Positions 41,321-50,322 of a DNA stretch of 64,000 bases are shown here, in pieces. A model generated the notes under the pieces. That model did no database searches and had not been told where the DNA came from. It saw nothing but the letters and a program-made list of their open reading frames with translations. The stretch covers positions 1,550,001-1,614,000 of the forward strand of contig NZ_JASZYV010000001.1 in the NCBI RefSeq assembly GCF_030316895.1, read 5' to 3'. How positions within the stretch are numbered: the first letter of the stretch is position 1; each line of letters opens with the position of its first letter. Source of the stretch: Variovorax dokdonensis. GTDB lineage: Bacteria; Pseudomonadota; Gammaproteobacteria; Burkholderiales; Burkholderiaceae_C. Both the position numbers and the translations under genes were made by a program.

Positions 41321-42307
41321 ATGCAACGAGAACATTATGGTCACACGCTGCCCGAGAACATGACAGAACCCCAGCTCGAATTCGTGGCGTGTCCCGACAA
41401 TCAGGACGGCCACCGCATGGCGTACTGGCTCTGGGGCGACGCGCAGGCGCCTCATCTGGTCGTCTGTGTGCATGGCTTGACCCGCCAGGGCCGGGACTTC
41501 GACGCGCTGGCGCGGACGCTTCTTGAGCGCTCGAATGGCCGCATTCGCATCGCCTGTCCCGACATCGTGGGTCGCGGACAGAGCGATTGGCTGCGCGATC
41601 CCAACGCGTATCAAGTGCCGACCTATGCGGCAGACGTGTTTGCCATGCTGACGCAGCTGCACGCGGCAAGCCGCATCGAGTCCCTGGATTGGGTGGGGAC
41701 CAGCATGGGGGGGCTGATCGGAATGGGCATTGCCGGAAATACCCAGTTGCCGATGCCGGCTCCGATCCGCCGCCTGGTGCTCAATGATGTCGGCCCCGTC
41801 GTCAATCGCGAGGCGATCGAGCGCATCGGCGCCTACGTCGGCAAGAGTGGAAGCTATGACAGCGTGCAGCAGGCGGCCGACGCCATGTGGGCCCTGTCGA
41901 CCGGCTTTGGCGCGCATACGCCCGAGGAGTGGTTGGCTTTGTCGCGTCCCATGCTGGTGGCAGCCTCGTCGCGCAGTGCCGACGGTCGCTCGAAGGTTGT
42001 GGCGGAACAGCAAGGCGGGCCTTACGTGCTTCACTATGACCCCGCCATCGGCGAGCCGATCCGTGCGCTGACGCCCGAGGCCATCTCGCAAGGCGAGGCG
42101 ATCATGTGGGCGCTGTACGACGCCATCCAGGCTCGCACTTTGCTGTTGCGCGGCGCTCAGTCCGATCTTTTGTCGAGCGCCACGGCGCAAGCCATGACTG
42201 AGCGCGGACCGCGCGCCCGCCTGGTCGAGTTCGAGAATGTGGGCCATGCGCCCACGCTGGTCGCCTTGAATCAGCGTCAGGTGGTCGCCGACTTCCTCCT
42301 TCACTGA
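41321..42307 (+). CDS. Alpha/beta hydrolase
   Basis: A 328-residue hydrolase with the oxyanion loop VHGLTRQGRDFDALAR near residue 52 and the nucleophile elbow GTSMGGLIGMG near 132. The catalytic acid is probably in LLLRGAQSDLLS near 275, and the His is in ENVGHAPTL near 305. These are the expected Ser-Asp-His positions. The location opposite 3-hydroxybutyrate dehydrogenase fits an intracellular polyhydroxybutyrate oligomer or ester hydrolase, but that is inference only. The start at 41321 lies after GGAG; the frame is open further upstream but overlaps bdhA. Confidence 0.87.
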   Translation: MQREHYGHTLPENMTEPQLEFVACPDNQDGHRMAYWLWGDAQAPHLVVCVHGLTRQGRDFDALARTLLERSNGRIRIACPDIVGRGQSDWLRDPNAYQVPTYAADVFAMLTQLHAASRIESLDWVGTSMGGLIGMGIAGNTQLPMPAPIRRLVLNDVGPVVNREAIERIGAYVGKSGSYDSVQQAADAMWALSTGFGAHTPEEWLALSRPMLVAASSRSADGRSKVVAEQQGGPYVLHYDPAIGEPIRALTPEAISQGEAIMWALYDAIQARTLLLRGAQSDLLSSATAQAMTERGPRARLVEFENVGHAPTLVALNQRQVVADFLLH

Positions 42308-42326
42308 CTACAGGGGAAACAGGCCT

Positions 42327-44579
42327 TTGGCACGCTCTTCTTCTAGCGCGGTGGTTGCGGCCGATGGGGCCATGGCCGAGACCGCGCTTTCAGCCGCCAC
42401 GGCCGAGCTGTCTCCGGTCGAGAACATGCTCGCCCGTGCGCGAGCCTTTGCTGCTCCGCTCATTGCAGATGAAACGCTCGATACCGGGGAGAACACCCTG
42501 GCGCATGCGGACGCGGTGGCGGCCATCGTTGCCCACATGGGTGGCTCCGAGGCCATGCAAGCGGCCAGCTATCTGGTTTATTCCTGCCAGCACCTGAATC
42601 GCCCGCAGGAAGTCATTGCCAAGGTCTTTGGCGACAACTTCGCCTCCCTGGCTGTGGAGACGACCAAGCTCGTCCAGGTGCAGGCCCAGGCGCGCACTGC
42701 GGCTGGCGCCGGGCACCTGCTGGAAGGCGCGGGAACGCAGACCGAAAACGTGCGCAAGATGCTGCTGGCGTTTTCGCGCGACCTTCGCGTGGTGATGCTG
42801 CGCTTGGCCTCGCGGCTGCAGACGCTGCGCTATGCCGCGCAGATCAAGACGCCGGTGCCGGAAAACCTCGCGCGCGAGTCGTTGCAAGTGTTCGCGCCCC
42901 TGGCCAACCGCCTGGGCATCTGGCAGGTCAAGTGGGAACTGGAAGACCTCTCCTTCCGCTTCCTCGAACCGGAAACCTACAAGCTCATTGCCCAGTTGCT
43001 GGAAGAGAAGCGGGCCGAGCGCGAAGGCTACGTCGAGCAACTCAGGCTGCAACTCGAACAGGACCTGGCCGCCGAAGGCATCCGCGCCACGGTTCAGGGG
43101 CGGCCGAAGAACATCTACAGCATCGTCAAGAAGATGCGCGGCAAGTCCCTGGACTTCGCTCAGGTCTTCGACATCACGGCTTTGCGCGTGGTTGTGGCTG
43201 ACGTGAAGGACTGCTATGCGGTGCTGGCGTGGGTGCATTCGCGCTTCCAGCCCATCGCCGAAGAGTTCGACGACTACATCGCGCGGCCCAAGCCCAACGG
43301 CTACCAGTCGCTGCACACCGTGGTTCGAGAGTCGGCGCCTGCCGGCGGATCCGGCATGGGCATCGGGGCGGGGGGGCGCCCGATCGAGATCCAGATCCGC
43401 ACCGAGCAGATGCACGAGCATGCCGAACACGGCGTAGCGGCGCATTGGGCGTACAAGGAAGCCGGCACTAAGGGTTACGCGGGCGTATGGGCTGGCGGGG
43501 AGTACGACGCCAAGATTGCAGTGCTGCGCCAGCTGCTGGCGTGGGAACGTGACCTGTCCGGCGGCGAGCAGGCCAAGGGGCTGTTCGACGACCGGATCTA
43601 CGTGCTCACTCCCGACGCCGCGATCGTCGAGCTGCCGCAGGGCGCAACCCCGGTTGACTTCGCCTACAGCGTTCACACCAGCCTGGGGCATCGCTGCCGA
43701 GGTGCGCGCGTCGACGGCGCGATGGTTCCGTTGAATACGCCGCTGTCCAACGGCCAGACGGTGGAGATCATCGCCTCCAAGGAAGGCGGGCCATCGCGCG
43801 ATTGGCTCAATGCCGAGCTTGGGTACCTGGCCAGCAATCGGGCGCGTGCGAAGGTGCGCGCCTGGTTCAACGCCCTGGTGACCCACGAGACCATCGCGCG
43901 TGGTCGCGAGGCGGTCGAAAAGCTGCTGCAGCGCGAAGGCAAGACAGCGCTCAAGCTCGACGATTTGGCTGCACGCCTTGGCTTCAAGACGGCCGACCAG
44001 TTGTTCGAGGTGGTGGGCAAGGATGAGTTTTCGCTGCGCAGCATCGAGACGTTGCTGCGTCCGGCAGAGCCAGCGCCGCCCGCGGATGAGGGCGTGTCGA
44101 TCAAGAAGTCGCGTGCGTCCGACAAGTCGTCGGGTGGCGTCTTGGTGGTGGGCGTTTCTTCGCTGATGACGCAGTTGGCCAAGTGCTGCCGGCCTGCGCC
44201 TCCCGATGCCATCGGTGGATTCGTCACGCGCGGGCATGGCGTCAGCATCCACCGCAAGGACTGCAGCAACTACCGCACCATGGTGAGCGGTCATCCTGAG
44301 CGTGACATCGAAGTCGCTTGGGGCAACACCAAAGGCGACGTGGGCGCCGTCTACGCCGTCGACGTGGCGGTGGAAGCCGCCGACCGACAGGGCCTGTTGC
44401 GTGACATCTCCGACGTGTTCGCACGCGAGAAGATGAACGTGATCGGCGTGCAGACCCAGTCGGTGCGAGGAACGGCGTGGATGACTTTCACCATCGAGAT
44501 CACGGATGCGAATCGACTGTCGCAAGTGCTCGGAACGGTGCGCGCCGTCTCGGGCGTTCGTTCGGCTCGGCGTCGTTGA
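42327..44579 (+). CDS. relA: RelA-type (p)ppGpp synthetase
   Basis: This 750-residue RSH protein makes the stringent-response alarmone from GTP/GDP and ATP. The N-terminal HD hydrolase region is degenerate: SYLVYSCQHLNRPQEVI replaces the catalytic HDVVEDT. The synthetase domain contains GRPKNIYSIVKKM and the RelA-type acidic motif EFDD near 313, followed by YIARPKPNGYQSLHT. The TGS domain (IYVLTPDAAIVELPQG), the CC-type regulatory domain (CCRPAPPDAIGGFVTRGHG) and an ACT domain end the protein. The EXDD motif and the lost HD site mark a monofunctional RelA, not SpoT. It appears to start at TTG 42327 after AGGGGAAA; the ATG at 42372 is an alternative. Confidence 0.93.
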   Translation: MARSSSSAVVAADGAMAETALSAATAELSPVENMLARARAFAAPLIADETLDTGENTLAHADAVAAIVAHMGGSEAMQAASYLVYSCQHLNRPQEVIAKVFGDNFASLAVETTKLVQVQAQARTAAGAGHLLEGAGTQTENVRKMLLAFSRDLRVVMLRLASRLQTLRYAAQIKTPVPENLARESLQVFAPLANRLGIWQVKWELEDLSFRFLEPETYKLIAQLLEEKRAEREGYVEQLRLQLEQDLAAEGIRATVQGRPKNIYSIVKKMRGKSLDFAQVFDITALRVVVADVKDCYAVLAWVHSRFQPIAEEFDDYIARPKPNGYQSLHTVVRESAPAGGSGMGIGAGGRPIEIQIRTEQMHEHAEHGVAAHWAYKEAGTKGYAGVWAGGEYDAKIAVLRQLLAWERDLSGGEQAKGLFDDRIYVLTPDAAIVELPQGATPVDFAYSVHTSLGHRCRGARVDGAMVPLNTPLSNGQTVEIIASKEGGPSRDWLNAELGYLASNRARAKVRAWFNALVTHETIARGREAVEKLLQREGKTALKLDDLAARLGFKTADQLFEVVGKDEFSLRSIETLLRPAEPAPPADEGVSIKKSRASDKSSGGVLVVGVSSLMTQLAKCCRPAPPDAIGGFVTRGHGVSIHRKDCSNYRTMVSGHPERDIEVAWGNTKGDVGAVYAVDVAVEAADRQGLLRDISDVFAREKMNVIGVQTQSVRGTAWMTFTIEITDANRLSQVLGTVRAVSGVRSARRR

Positions 44580-44592
44580 TTTTAGGCCTTGA

Positions 44593-44622
44593 TTGATTGA
44601 GGGCCAAATTCTTTGCTATACT
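44593..44622 (+). promoter_or_regulatory. Promoter of the tRNA-Val gene
   Basis: TTGATT (44593-44598) and an extended -10 TGC-TATACT (TATACT at 44617-44622) are separated by 18 bases, placing the start of transcription just before the tRNA at 44635. The same TGCTATACT sequence precedes rpsB. Confidence 0.65.
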
Positions 44623-44634
44623 GCGAGGCTTCCC

Positions 44635-44711
44635 AGGCGCGTAGCTCAGTTGGTTAGAGCACCACCTTGACATGGTGGGGGTCGGTGGTTCGAATCCACT
44701 CGCGCCTACCA
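44635..44711 (+). tRNA. tRNA-Val (anticodon GAC)
   Basis: A 77-base gene including an encoded CCA. The acceptor arms AGGCGCG and CGCGCCT pair fully. The D arm is GCTC/GAGC, the anticodon stem CCACC/GGTGG encloses TTGACAT with GAC at the anticodon position, and the T arm is GGTGG-TTCGAAT-CCACT. It reads GUC and GUU valine codons. It has its own promoter and a strong terminator, so it is a single-gene unit after relA. Confidence 0.97.
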
Positions 44712-44722
44712 GAATTGCACCC

Positions 44723-44760
44723 AAAGGGCCCGTCGGCAACGACGGGCCCTTTGGCATTTT
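44723..44760 (+). terminator. Intrinsic terminator after tRNA-Val
   Basis: A perfect 13-bp stem AAAGGGCCCGTCG/CGACGGGCCCTTT (44723-44735 and 44740-44752) with loop GCAA is followed by TTGGCATTTTT. Confidence 0.85.
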
Positions 44761-44898
44761 TGGGCCGCCGTTCGGCACGAATTCGAGCGCCCTTGCTCTT
44801 GTGGGTCTGCTCGATCGCAGCGACGCATTTCTCCTACAGATGGCGCTGGTTGACGAAGCACCGGTTGTGTTACCTTGGCGGAAATTTCACGGCCACAG

Positions 44899-45282
44899 AT
44901 GCTGCCCATCATGCAGTCTTCCGATCCCAACAGCGAATTCGATGAGCCTGCAAGCGAGCGGTTGGCCGCGCTCGTCCGGCAGGCACCATTGGAATTCGCC
45001 CGCGTGGTCTACGGCCTCAACGATCGCGCCAACGGTCGCGCCGAAACCATGGCGGCCGAAGATGTGGCGCGCACGGAACGGCATGGCGTGCCCGTGACGC
45101 GCGAACGCGCTGAGCAACGCGCTCGGGCCTACCTGCCGATGGCCGGGCACGAGCACTGCCCGCGCTGCTGGGTGTTCAACGGCGTCAAGCACCTTCTGGA
45201 GTTCCGGCTTGCCGACCAGGAGCGGGCAGAAACCGCACACTGCAAGGTCTGCGGCGCAGAGTACGCTTGCACGCTGGGTTGA
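44899..45282 (+). CDS. Hypothetical small protein with a C-terminal zinc-ribbon-like cysteine pattern
   Basis: About 127 residues. A helical N-terminal half includes LAALVRQAPLEFARVVYG and RTERHGVPVTRERAEQRARAY. The C-terminal half has CPRCWVFNG and CKVCGAEYAC, two CXXC pairs about 32 residues apart, as in a zinc ribbon. I do not know the family; it resembles small conserved betaproteobacterial proteins of unknown role. The start is uncertain: 44875 (TTG), 44899 (ATG) and 44911 (ATG) are all in frame and none has a clear ribosome site. It is followed after 99 bases by phaR. Confidence 0.6.
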   Translation: MLPIMQSSDPNSEFDEPASERLAALVRQAPLEFARVVYGLNDRANGRAETMAAEDVARTERHGVPVTRERAEQRARAYLPMAGHEHCPRCWVFNGVKHLLEFRLADQERAETAHCKVCGAEYACTLG

Positions 45283-45381
45283 TGGAATCCCGGAGAGGGA
45301 AAACCTTGGCGCGGCGCAGCAAAGTCGCTCCCTAGAATGGCTCGCGCCCTCGGGCATCCGTGATATCTAAAGGAGTTCTCT

Positions 45382-45918
45382 GTGCAGAGCAAGAAGGCTG
45401 GCGCCAAACCGGCGCAGCGCGTGATCAAGAAGTATCCGAACCGGCGGCTTTACGACACGGAGACCTCCTCGTACATCACGCTGGCCGAGGTCAAGCAACT
45501 GGTGATGCAGCGAGCAGCATTTGTCGTGCGCGACGCCAAGACCGGCGACGATCTGACACGCAGCATCCTGCTGCAGATCATTCTGGAAGAGGAGGCCGGC
45601 GGCACGCCCATGTTCAGCGAACAGGTGCTGGCCAGCATCATCCGCTTCTATGGGCAGGCGCTGCAGGGCTACATGGGGCCCTATCTTGAGAAGAACATCC
45701 AGGCGATGACCGAGATGCAGTCTCAGATGGCGGACCGGGCGGAAACCCTGACGCCCGAAAGCTGGGCCCGCTTCATGTCGATGCAGTCGCCGCTCTTGCA
45801 GAATTTCTGGGGCAGCTACGCAGAGCAATCGAAGACGGCGCTTCAGCAGTTGCAAGACCAGATGCAGAAGAACACCGAGCAGGTGCTGGGCGCCTTCGGC
45901 ATCAAGCGGCCGAACTGA
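45382..45918 (+). CDS. phaR: Polyhydroxyalkanoate synthesis repressor
   Basis: A 178-residue DNA-binding regulator starting at GTG 45382 with AAAGGAG ideally placed upstream. The N-terminal PHB/PHA accumulation regulator domain has RVIKKYPNRRLYDTETSSYI near 14-33 and VRDAKTGDDLTRSILLQII near 50-68. The C-terminal half is helical and Gln/Met-rich (QDQMQKNTEQVLGAFG). In other betaproteobacteria PhaR represses phasin genes and binds PHB granules. No pha synthesis genes are in the window, but 3-hydroxybutyrate dehydrogenase is 4 kb away. Confidence 0.94.
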   Translation: MQSKKAGAKPAQRVIKKYPNRRLYDTETSSYITLAEVKQLVMQRAAFVVRDAKTGDDLTRSILLQIILEEEAGGTPMFSEQVLASIIRFYGQALQGYMGPYLEKNIQAMTEMQSQMADRAETLTPESWARFMSMQSPLLQNFWGSYAEQSKTALQQLQDQMQKNTEQVLGAFGIKRPN

Positions 45919-46016
45919 GCGGCCAAGGCCTTTTGGGCCCATAGCACCGCCACGGGTTCCACGGTCGATGGCGCCCAGAAGTGCCTTCGTCCGCCACTCC
46001 TGGGACAATACGGCCC

Positions 46017-47414
46017 ATGAGCGAACTCGCCACCCACGAAAAGACCACTTCAGAAGCTGCCATCCCAAAGGTAGGCTTCGTGAGCCTGGGCTGCCCCAAG
46101 GCCCTGACCGATTCCGAACTGATACTGACCCAGCTCAGCGCCGAGGGCTACCAGACCGCCAAGACCTTCGAAGGAGCTGACCTGGTGATCGTCAACACCT
46201 GCGGCTTCATCGATGACGCCGTCAAGGAAAGCCTGGACACCATTGGCGAGGCGCTGGCGGACAACGGGCGTGTGATCGTCACCGGCTGCCTGGGCGCCAA
46301 GAGCGGCCAGGACGGCGGCAATCTCGTTCGGCAGATGCACCCGAGCGTGTTGGCCGTGACCGGGCCGCACGCCACCCAGGAGGTGATGGATGCGGTGCAT
46401 GCGCACCTGCCTAAGCCGCACGATCCGTTCACGGACCTGGTGCCACCGATGGGCATCAAGCTCACCCCCAAGCACTACGCCTACCTGAAGATCAGCGAGG
46501 GCTGCAATCACCGCTGCACCTTCTGCATCATTCCGTCGATGCGAGGCGACCTCGTGTCGCGTCCGGTGGGTGACGTGCTCAAGGAGGCCAAGGCTCTGTT
46601 CGAAGGCGGCGTGAAAGAACTGCTGGTGATCAGCCAGGACACATCCGCCTACGGGGTCGACGTCAAGTACCGCACCGGCTTCTGGGACGGCAAGCCGGTC
46701 AAGACGCGCATGCTGGAACTGGTCCGCACGCTGGGCGAAATTGCCGAGCCCTATGGCGCCTGGGTCCGACTGCACTACGTCTATCCATACCCCAGCGTGG
46801 ACGAAGTCATTCCGCTGATGGCCAGCGGCCACGTCCTTCCTTACCTGGATGTGCCTTTCCAGCACAGCCATCCCGCCGTGCTCAAGCGCATGAAGCGGCC
46901 TGCTTCAGGCGAAAGAAACCTGGATCGATTGGCGCGCTGGCGCGAGCTCTGCCCCGAACTGGTGATCCGCAGCACCTTCATCGCCGGCTTTCCCGGCGAG
47001 ACGGAAGAAGAGTTCGAGCACCTGCTCGACTTCGTGCGTGAAGCGCAGATCGACCGCGCGGGATGCTTTGCCTACAGCCCCGTGGAGGGAGCGGCGGCCA
47101 ATGACATTCCCGGCATGCTGCCCGAGAAGGAGCGCGAGGCGCGCCGTGCGCGTTTCATGGAAGTGGCGGAGTCCGTATCGGCCGAGCGCTTGCGCCGCCG
47201 GATCGGCGCGACGATGCAGGTTCTGGTGGATTCGGCCCCCGCGCTGGGCCGCAAAGGCGGGGTGGGTCGCAGTTATGCGGACGCCCCCGAGATCGACGGC
47301 GTGGTCCGCCTGCTGCCGCCCGAGAAGATCAGCAAGCAACTCAAGGTGGGTGAGTTCACCCGTGCTCGCGTCGTGGCCACCGAGGGCCACGATCTGGTCG
47401 CCCTGCCGATCTGA
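46017..47414 (+). CDS. rimO: Ribosomal protein uS12 methylthiotransferase
   Basis: This 465-residue radical-SAM enzyme methylthiolates Asp in ribosomal protein S12. An N-terminal UPF0004 domain includes [16 protein letters not shown] near residue 18 and [16 protein letters not shown] near 60, with cysteines for the auxiliary cluster. The radical-SAM cysteines are C163, C167 and C170 in [10 protein letters not shown]-terminal TRAM domain follows. The [17 protein letters not shown] stretch distinguishes RimO from MiaB. The start at 46017 (MSELATHEK) was preferred over 45981, which has no ribosome site and lengthens the N-terminus. Confidence 0.95.
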   Translation: MSELATHEKTTSEAAIPKVGFVSLGCPKALTDSELILTQLSAEGYQTAKTFEGADLVIVNTCGFIDDAVKESLDTIGEALADNGRVIVTGCLGAKSGQDGGNLVRQMHPSVLAVTGPHATQEVMDAVHAHLPKPHDPFTDLVPPMGIKLTPKHYAYLKISEGCNHRCTFCIIPSMRGDLVSRPVGDVLKEAKALFEGGVKELLVISQDTSAYGVDVKYRTGFWDGKPVKTRMLELVRTLGEIAEPYGAWVRLHYVYPYPSVDEVIPLMASGHVLPYLDVPFQHSHPAVLKRMKRPASGERNLDRLARWRELCPELVIRSTFIAGFPGETEEEFEHLLDFVREAQIDRAGCFAYSPVEGAAANDIPGMLPEKEREARRARFMEVAESVSAERLRRRIGATMQVLVDSAPALGRKGGVGRSYADAPEIDGVVRLLPPEKISKQLKVGEFTRARVVATEGHDLVALPI

Positions 47415-47427
47415 GGAGCGGCAGGGC

Positions 47428-47456
47428 AAAGCGCCAGCGCGGCGCTTTCGTCTTGC
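47428..47456. terminator. Hairpin between convergent rimO and TRAP transporter genes
   Basis: A perfect eight-base stem AAAGCGCC/GGCGCTTT (47428-47435 and 47441-47448) lies in the 42-base gap between two convergent genes. T-runs on both sides are short, so termination may be weak. Confidence 0.5.
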
Positions 47457-48470
47457 CTACTTGCGCAGCGCGGCGAGCGCGGCCTGCGTTTCCTGCCACA
47501 GGCCGGTGCCGACCTCGTTGGCGATGGCAGTGTTGACCGGCGCCAGCTTTTCACGCATGCGCGCCACTTCGGAGGCCGGCACTTCGTTGATCTGCATGCC
47601 CTTGGCCTTCAGGTCGGCCAGTGCCTTCGCGCCTTCTTCGCGGGTGTCCTTGCGCTCGAAGTCGCGCGCGGCGACGGCAGCGTCGAGCAGCACCTTCTGC
47701 TCGTCCTTGCTCAGGCCGTCCCACCACTTCTTGCTGGCCAGGATGATCCACGGGCTGTACACGTGGTTGGTCACGCTCAGGTACTTCTGCACCTCGTAGA
47801 ACTTGCTGGACAGGATCGTGTTGTACGGATTTTCCTGGCCGTCCACCGTCTTGGTTTCCAGCGCGCTGAAGAGCTCGGAGAAGGGCAGGGGAATGGCGTT
47901 GGCGCCCAGCAACTTGAAGCTGTCGAGGTAGACGTTGTTCTGCATCACGCGCAGCTTGATGCCACCCAGGTCTTCGGCCTTGGCCACCGGGTGCTTGCTG
48001 TTGGTGAGGTTGCGGAAGCCGTTTTCCCAGTAGACCAGGCCGACGAGACCCTTCTCCTGCAGCTTGTCCATCACCTTCTGGCCGACGGGGCCGTCGAGGA
48101 TCGCGTCAGCTTCCTTGGCGTTGTTGAAAAGGAACGGCGTGTCCCACAGGGCCATTTCCTTGGTGATCCCGACCAGCGTCGCGGTGGAACCGACCATCAT
48201 TTCCTGCGCGCCGCCGATCAGGGCCTGCTGCATCTGGGTGTCCGGGCCCAGGGCAGCTGCGCCGATGGCGCGCATCTTCATCTTGCCGCCTGAGTTCTTC
48301 TCGATCTGCTGCGCCATGAACTTGGCAGCGCGACCCTGGTTGCTGTTCTCGTTGAGGCCATAGCCGAAGCGGATCAGGCGCGGCTTGATGTCCTGTGCCT
48401 GAGCAAGCAATGGGGCAGCCAGGGCTGCGGCTGCGACGGTGGCGCACAGGGCGCGTCGGGTGAGCGTCAT
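47457..48470 (-). CDS. dctP: TRAP transporter substrate-binding protein (DctP family)
   Basis: A 337-residue periplasmic protein with a signal peptide MTLTRRALCATVAAAALAAP ending at AQAQ. DctP features are the N-terminal strand RLIRFGYGLNENSNQG, the ligand-binding Arg in GGIKLRVMQNNVYLDSF near 172, and EVQKYLSVTNHVYSPWIIL near 235. It binds an organic acid for a sodium-coupled TRAP permease. It is the last gene of the gntK-dctQ-dctM-dctP run, so a sugar acid such as gluconate is the likely ligand. Confidence 0.93.
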   Translation of the reverse strand: MTLTRRALCATVAAAALAAPLLAQAQDIKPRLIRFGYGLNENSNQGRAAKFMAQQIEKNSGGKMKMRAIGAAALGPDTQMQQALIGGAQEMMVGSTATLVGITKEMALWDTPFLFNNAKEADAILDGPVGQKVMDKLQEKGLVGLVYWENGFRNLTNSKHPVAKAEDLGGIKLRVMQNNVYLDSFKLLGANAIPLPFSELFSALETKTVDGQENPYNTILSSKFYEVQKYLSVTNHVYSPWIILASKKWWDGLSKDEQKVLLDAAVAARDFERKDTREEGAKALADLKAKGMQINEVPASEVARMREKLAPVNTAIANEVGTGLWQETQAALAALRK

Positions 48471-48515
48471 GGAAGTCTCCTTGGGTGACGGAAAAAGCGG
48501 AATGAACGAAGCAAC

Positions 48516-49808
48516 TCAGCGCATCCACGCGATCGGCAAGGTGACGATCTGCGGGAAGGCGACGAACAGGAGCAAGAGCAGCGTGTAGGTCAGCAGGAAC
48601 GGGTTGACGCCGCGGATGACCTCCGACAACGGTAGCCGCCCCACGCCCGCCACCACGTTGAGCACGGTGCCCACGGGCGGCGTGATGAGGCCGATGGTTC
48701 CGTTGAGCACGAACATGAGGCCGAAGTACACAGGGTCGATGCCGGCCTTGACGGCGATTGGCAGCATGACTGGCGCGAAGATCAGGATGGTGGGCGTCAG
48801 GTCGAGCGCCGTGCCGACGAGCACCAGCACGATCATCATCACCAGCATCAACAGCCGCGGCTGCTCGATCAGCGGGCCAAGCCAGCCGGTCAGAACGCCC
48901 GGCAGATCCGCCAGGGTGATCATGTAGCTGGCCACTTGGGCGCCAGCGCACAGGAACATGACGATGGCGGTCGTGCGGGCAGCGCGCACCAGCACGCCTT
49001 CGAGCTCGGCGACCTTCATCTCGCGGTGGACGAAGAAGGCGACGAACAGGGCGTACACGGCAGCAACGACTGCAGCCTCGGTCGGTGTGAACAGACCGCT
49101 CTTCATGCCGCCGATGATGATCACCGGCATCAGCATGGCCCAGAACGCCCTCGCAGTGGCTCGCAGGCGCTGTCCCATGGGAATGGGGTTGCCGTGCGGC
49201 ATCTCGAGGCGACCGAGCACGAGACGCCAGGTGATGATCAGTCCCACGCCCATCAGCAGGCCGGGCACGATGCCTGACAGGAACAGTGCGGAGATGGACG
49301 TGTTGGTGGTCACGCCATAGATGACGAAGGGCATCGATGGCGGGATGATCGGCGCGATGATGCCGCCGGATGCCAGCAGGCCGGCCGATGTCCTGAGCGG
49401 ATAGCCTTCCTTGCGCATCATCGGCAGCAGGATGGTCGCCAGCGCGGCGGTGTCGGCCAGCGCCGAGCCGCTCATGCTGGCCATCAGCACTGCCGCGCCG
49501 ATGGCGACGTAGCCCAGGCCGCCGCGGATGTGGCCGACCCAGGCTTGCGCCATGTCGATGATCCGACGGCTGATGCCGCCGGCGTTCATGAGTTCGCCGG
49601 CCAGGATGAAGAAGGGCACGGCCAGCAGGGGAAAGCTGTCAACGCCTGCGACAAGATTCTGCGCGAGCAACTGGGTGTCCCAGAAGCCGAGTACCCAGGC
49701 CATGCCGGCGCCGGTCAGCACCAGCGCAAGGGCCATGTTCATGCCGATGCCCATCAGCACCAGCATGCCGCCGCAGAAGACGATGAACGCCAAGGCTTCG
49801 CTGCTCAT
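48516..49808 (-). CDS. dctM: TRAP transporter large permease subunit (DctM)
   Basis: This 430-residue protein has about 12 membrane segments. It begins MSSEALAFIVFCGGMLVLMGIG and has the DctM motifs VPFFILAGELMNAGG near 75, GGLGYVAIGAAVLMASMSGSALADTAAL near 100-130 (shortened here), GGIIAPIIPPSMPFVIYG near 155, and a C-terminal GLITPPVGTVLNVVAGVG. It forms the sodium-coupled channel. The start at 49808 is five bases after the dctQ stop; the frame is open further upstream only as a shadow of dctQ. Confidence 0.94.
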   Translation of the reverse strand: MSSEALAFIVFCGGMLVLMGIGMNMALALVLTGAGMAWVLGFWDTQLLAQNLVAGVDSFPLLAVPFFILAGELMNAGGISRRIIDMAQAWVGHIRGGLGYVAIGAAVLMASMSGSALADTAALATILLPMMRKEGYPLRTSAGLLASGGIIAPIIPPSMPFVIYGVTTNTSISALFLSGIVPGLLMGVGLIITWRLVLGRLEMPHGNPIPMGQRLRATARAFWAMLMPVIIIGGMKSGLFTPTEAAVVAAVYALFVAFFVHREMKVAELEGVLVRAARTTAIVMFLCAGAQVASYMITLADLPGVLTGWLGPLIEQPRLLMLVMMIVLVLVGTALDLTPTILIFAPVMLPIAVKAGIDPVYFGLMFVLNGTIGLITPPVGTVLNVVAGVGRLPLSEVIRGVNPFLLTYTLLLLLFVAFPQIVTLPIAWMR

Positions 49809-49812
49809 TGCA

Positions 49813-50322
49813 TTACTCCGCTTCGTGGGCGTGGCCCAGGTCCAGGGGCTCGCCAACCAACAGCTGGCGCAAGGCCATCAAGGCAATCGCGGCAGAGCAG
49901 AGCAGAGCGGGCAGAGGCAGGAGCGCGGTCGGATAGGAGAGCACCACCGAGCGGCTGCCCATCCCCACGACGACTTGTTGCCACGCGCCCCACGCCACCA
50001 GGCTTGAGCCCAGGATGACCAGCAGGCGAATCAGGACCGTCATTGCCATGAAGGCGGCGGGCCGGTCGCGCAGCAGCCCGACGAGCCCGGTGAAGGCCAT
50101 GTGTTCGCCGGCCGGATAGGCGGCCGTTGCGCCGATGAACACCATCCAGACGAACAAGAGTCGCGACAGCTCTTCGCTGGCCGCGATGCCGCTGCCAAAG
50201 CCGTAGCGGAGGACCACGTTGATGAAGACCGCCAGTGCCATCACGGCGAGGCAGGCGGCCATAAGAATGTTCAGCGTGCGCTGGGCTCGGCCGACGGGAG
50301 CTTGGGATTCAGGGGAGGTCAT
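49813..50322 (-). CDS. dctQ: TRAP transporter small permease subunit (DctQ)
   Basis: A 169-residue protein with four membrane segments and the DctQ patterns NVVLRYGFGSGIAASEELSRLLFVWMVFIG-like near 38-65 (basic and acidic residues flanking helix 2) and AYPAGEHMAF near 72. It pairs with DctM. The start overlaps the gluconokinase stop by four bases, linking the transporter to gluconate metabolism. Confidence 0.92.
   Translation of the reverse strand: MTSPESQAPVGRAQRTLNILMAACLAVMALAVFINVVLRYGFGSGIAASEELSRLLFVWMVFIGATAAYPAGEHMAFTGLVGLLRDRPAAFMAMTVLIRLLVILGSSLVAWGAWQQVVVGMGSRSVVLSYPTALLPLPALLCSAAIALMALRQLLVGEPLDLGHAHEAE

Noticed and set aside
42390..44525. A 711-codon minus-strand frame opposite relA
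   Set aside because: Shadow of relA; no recognisable domain and no promoter context.
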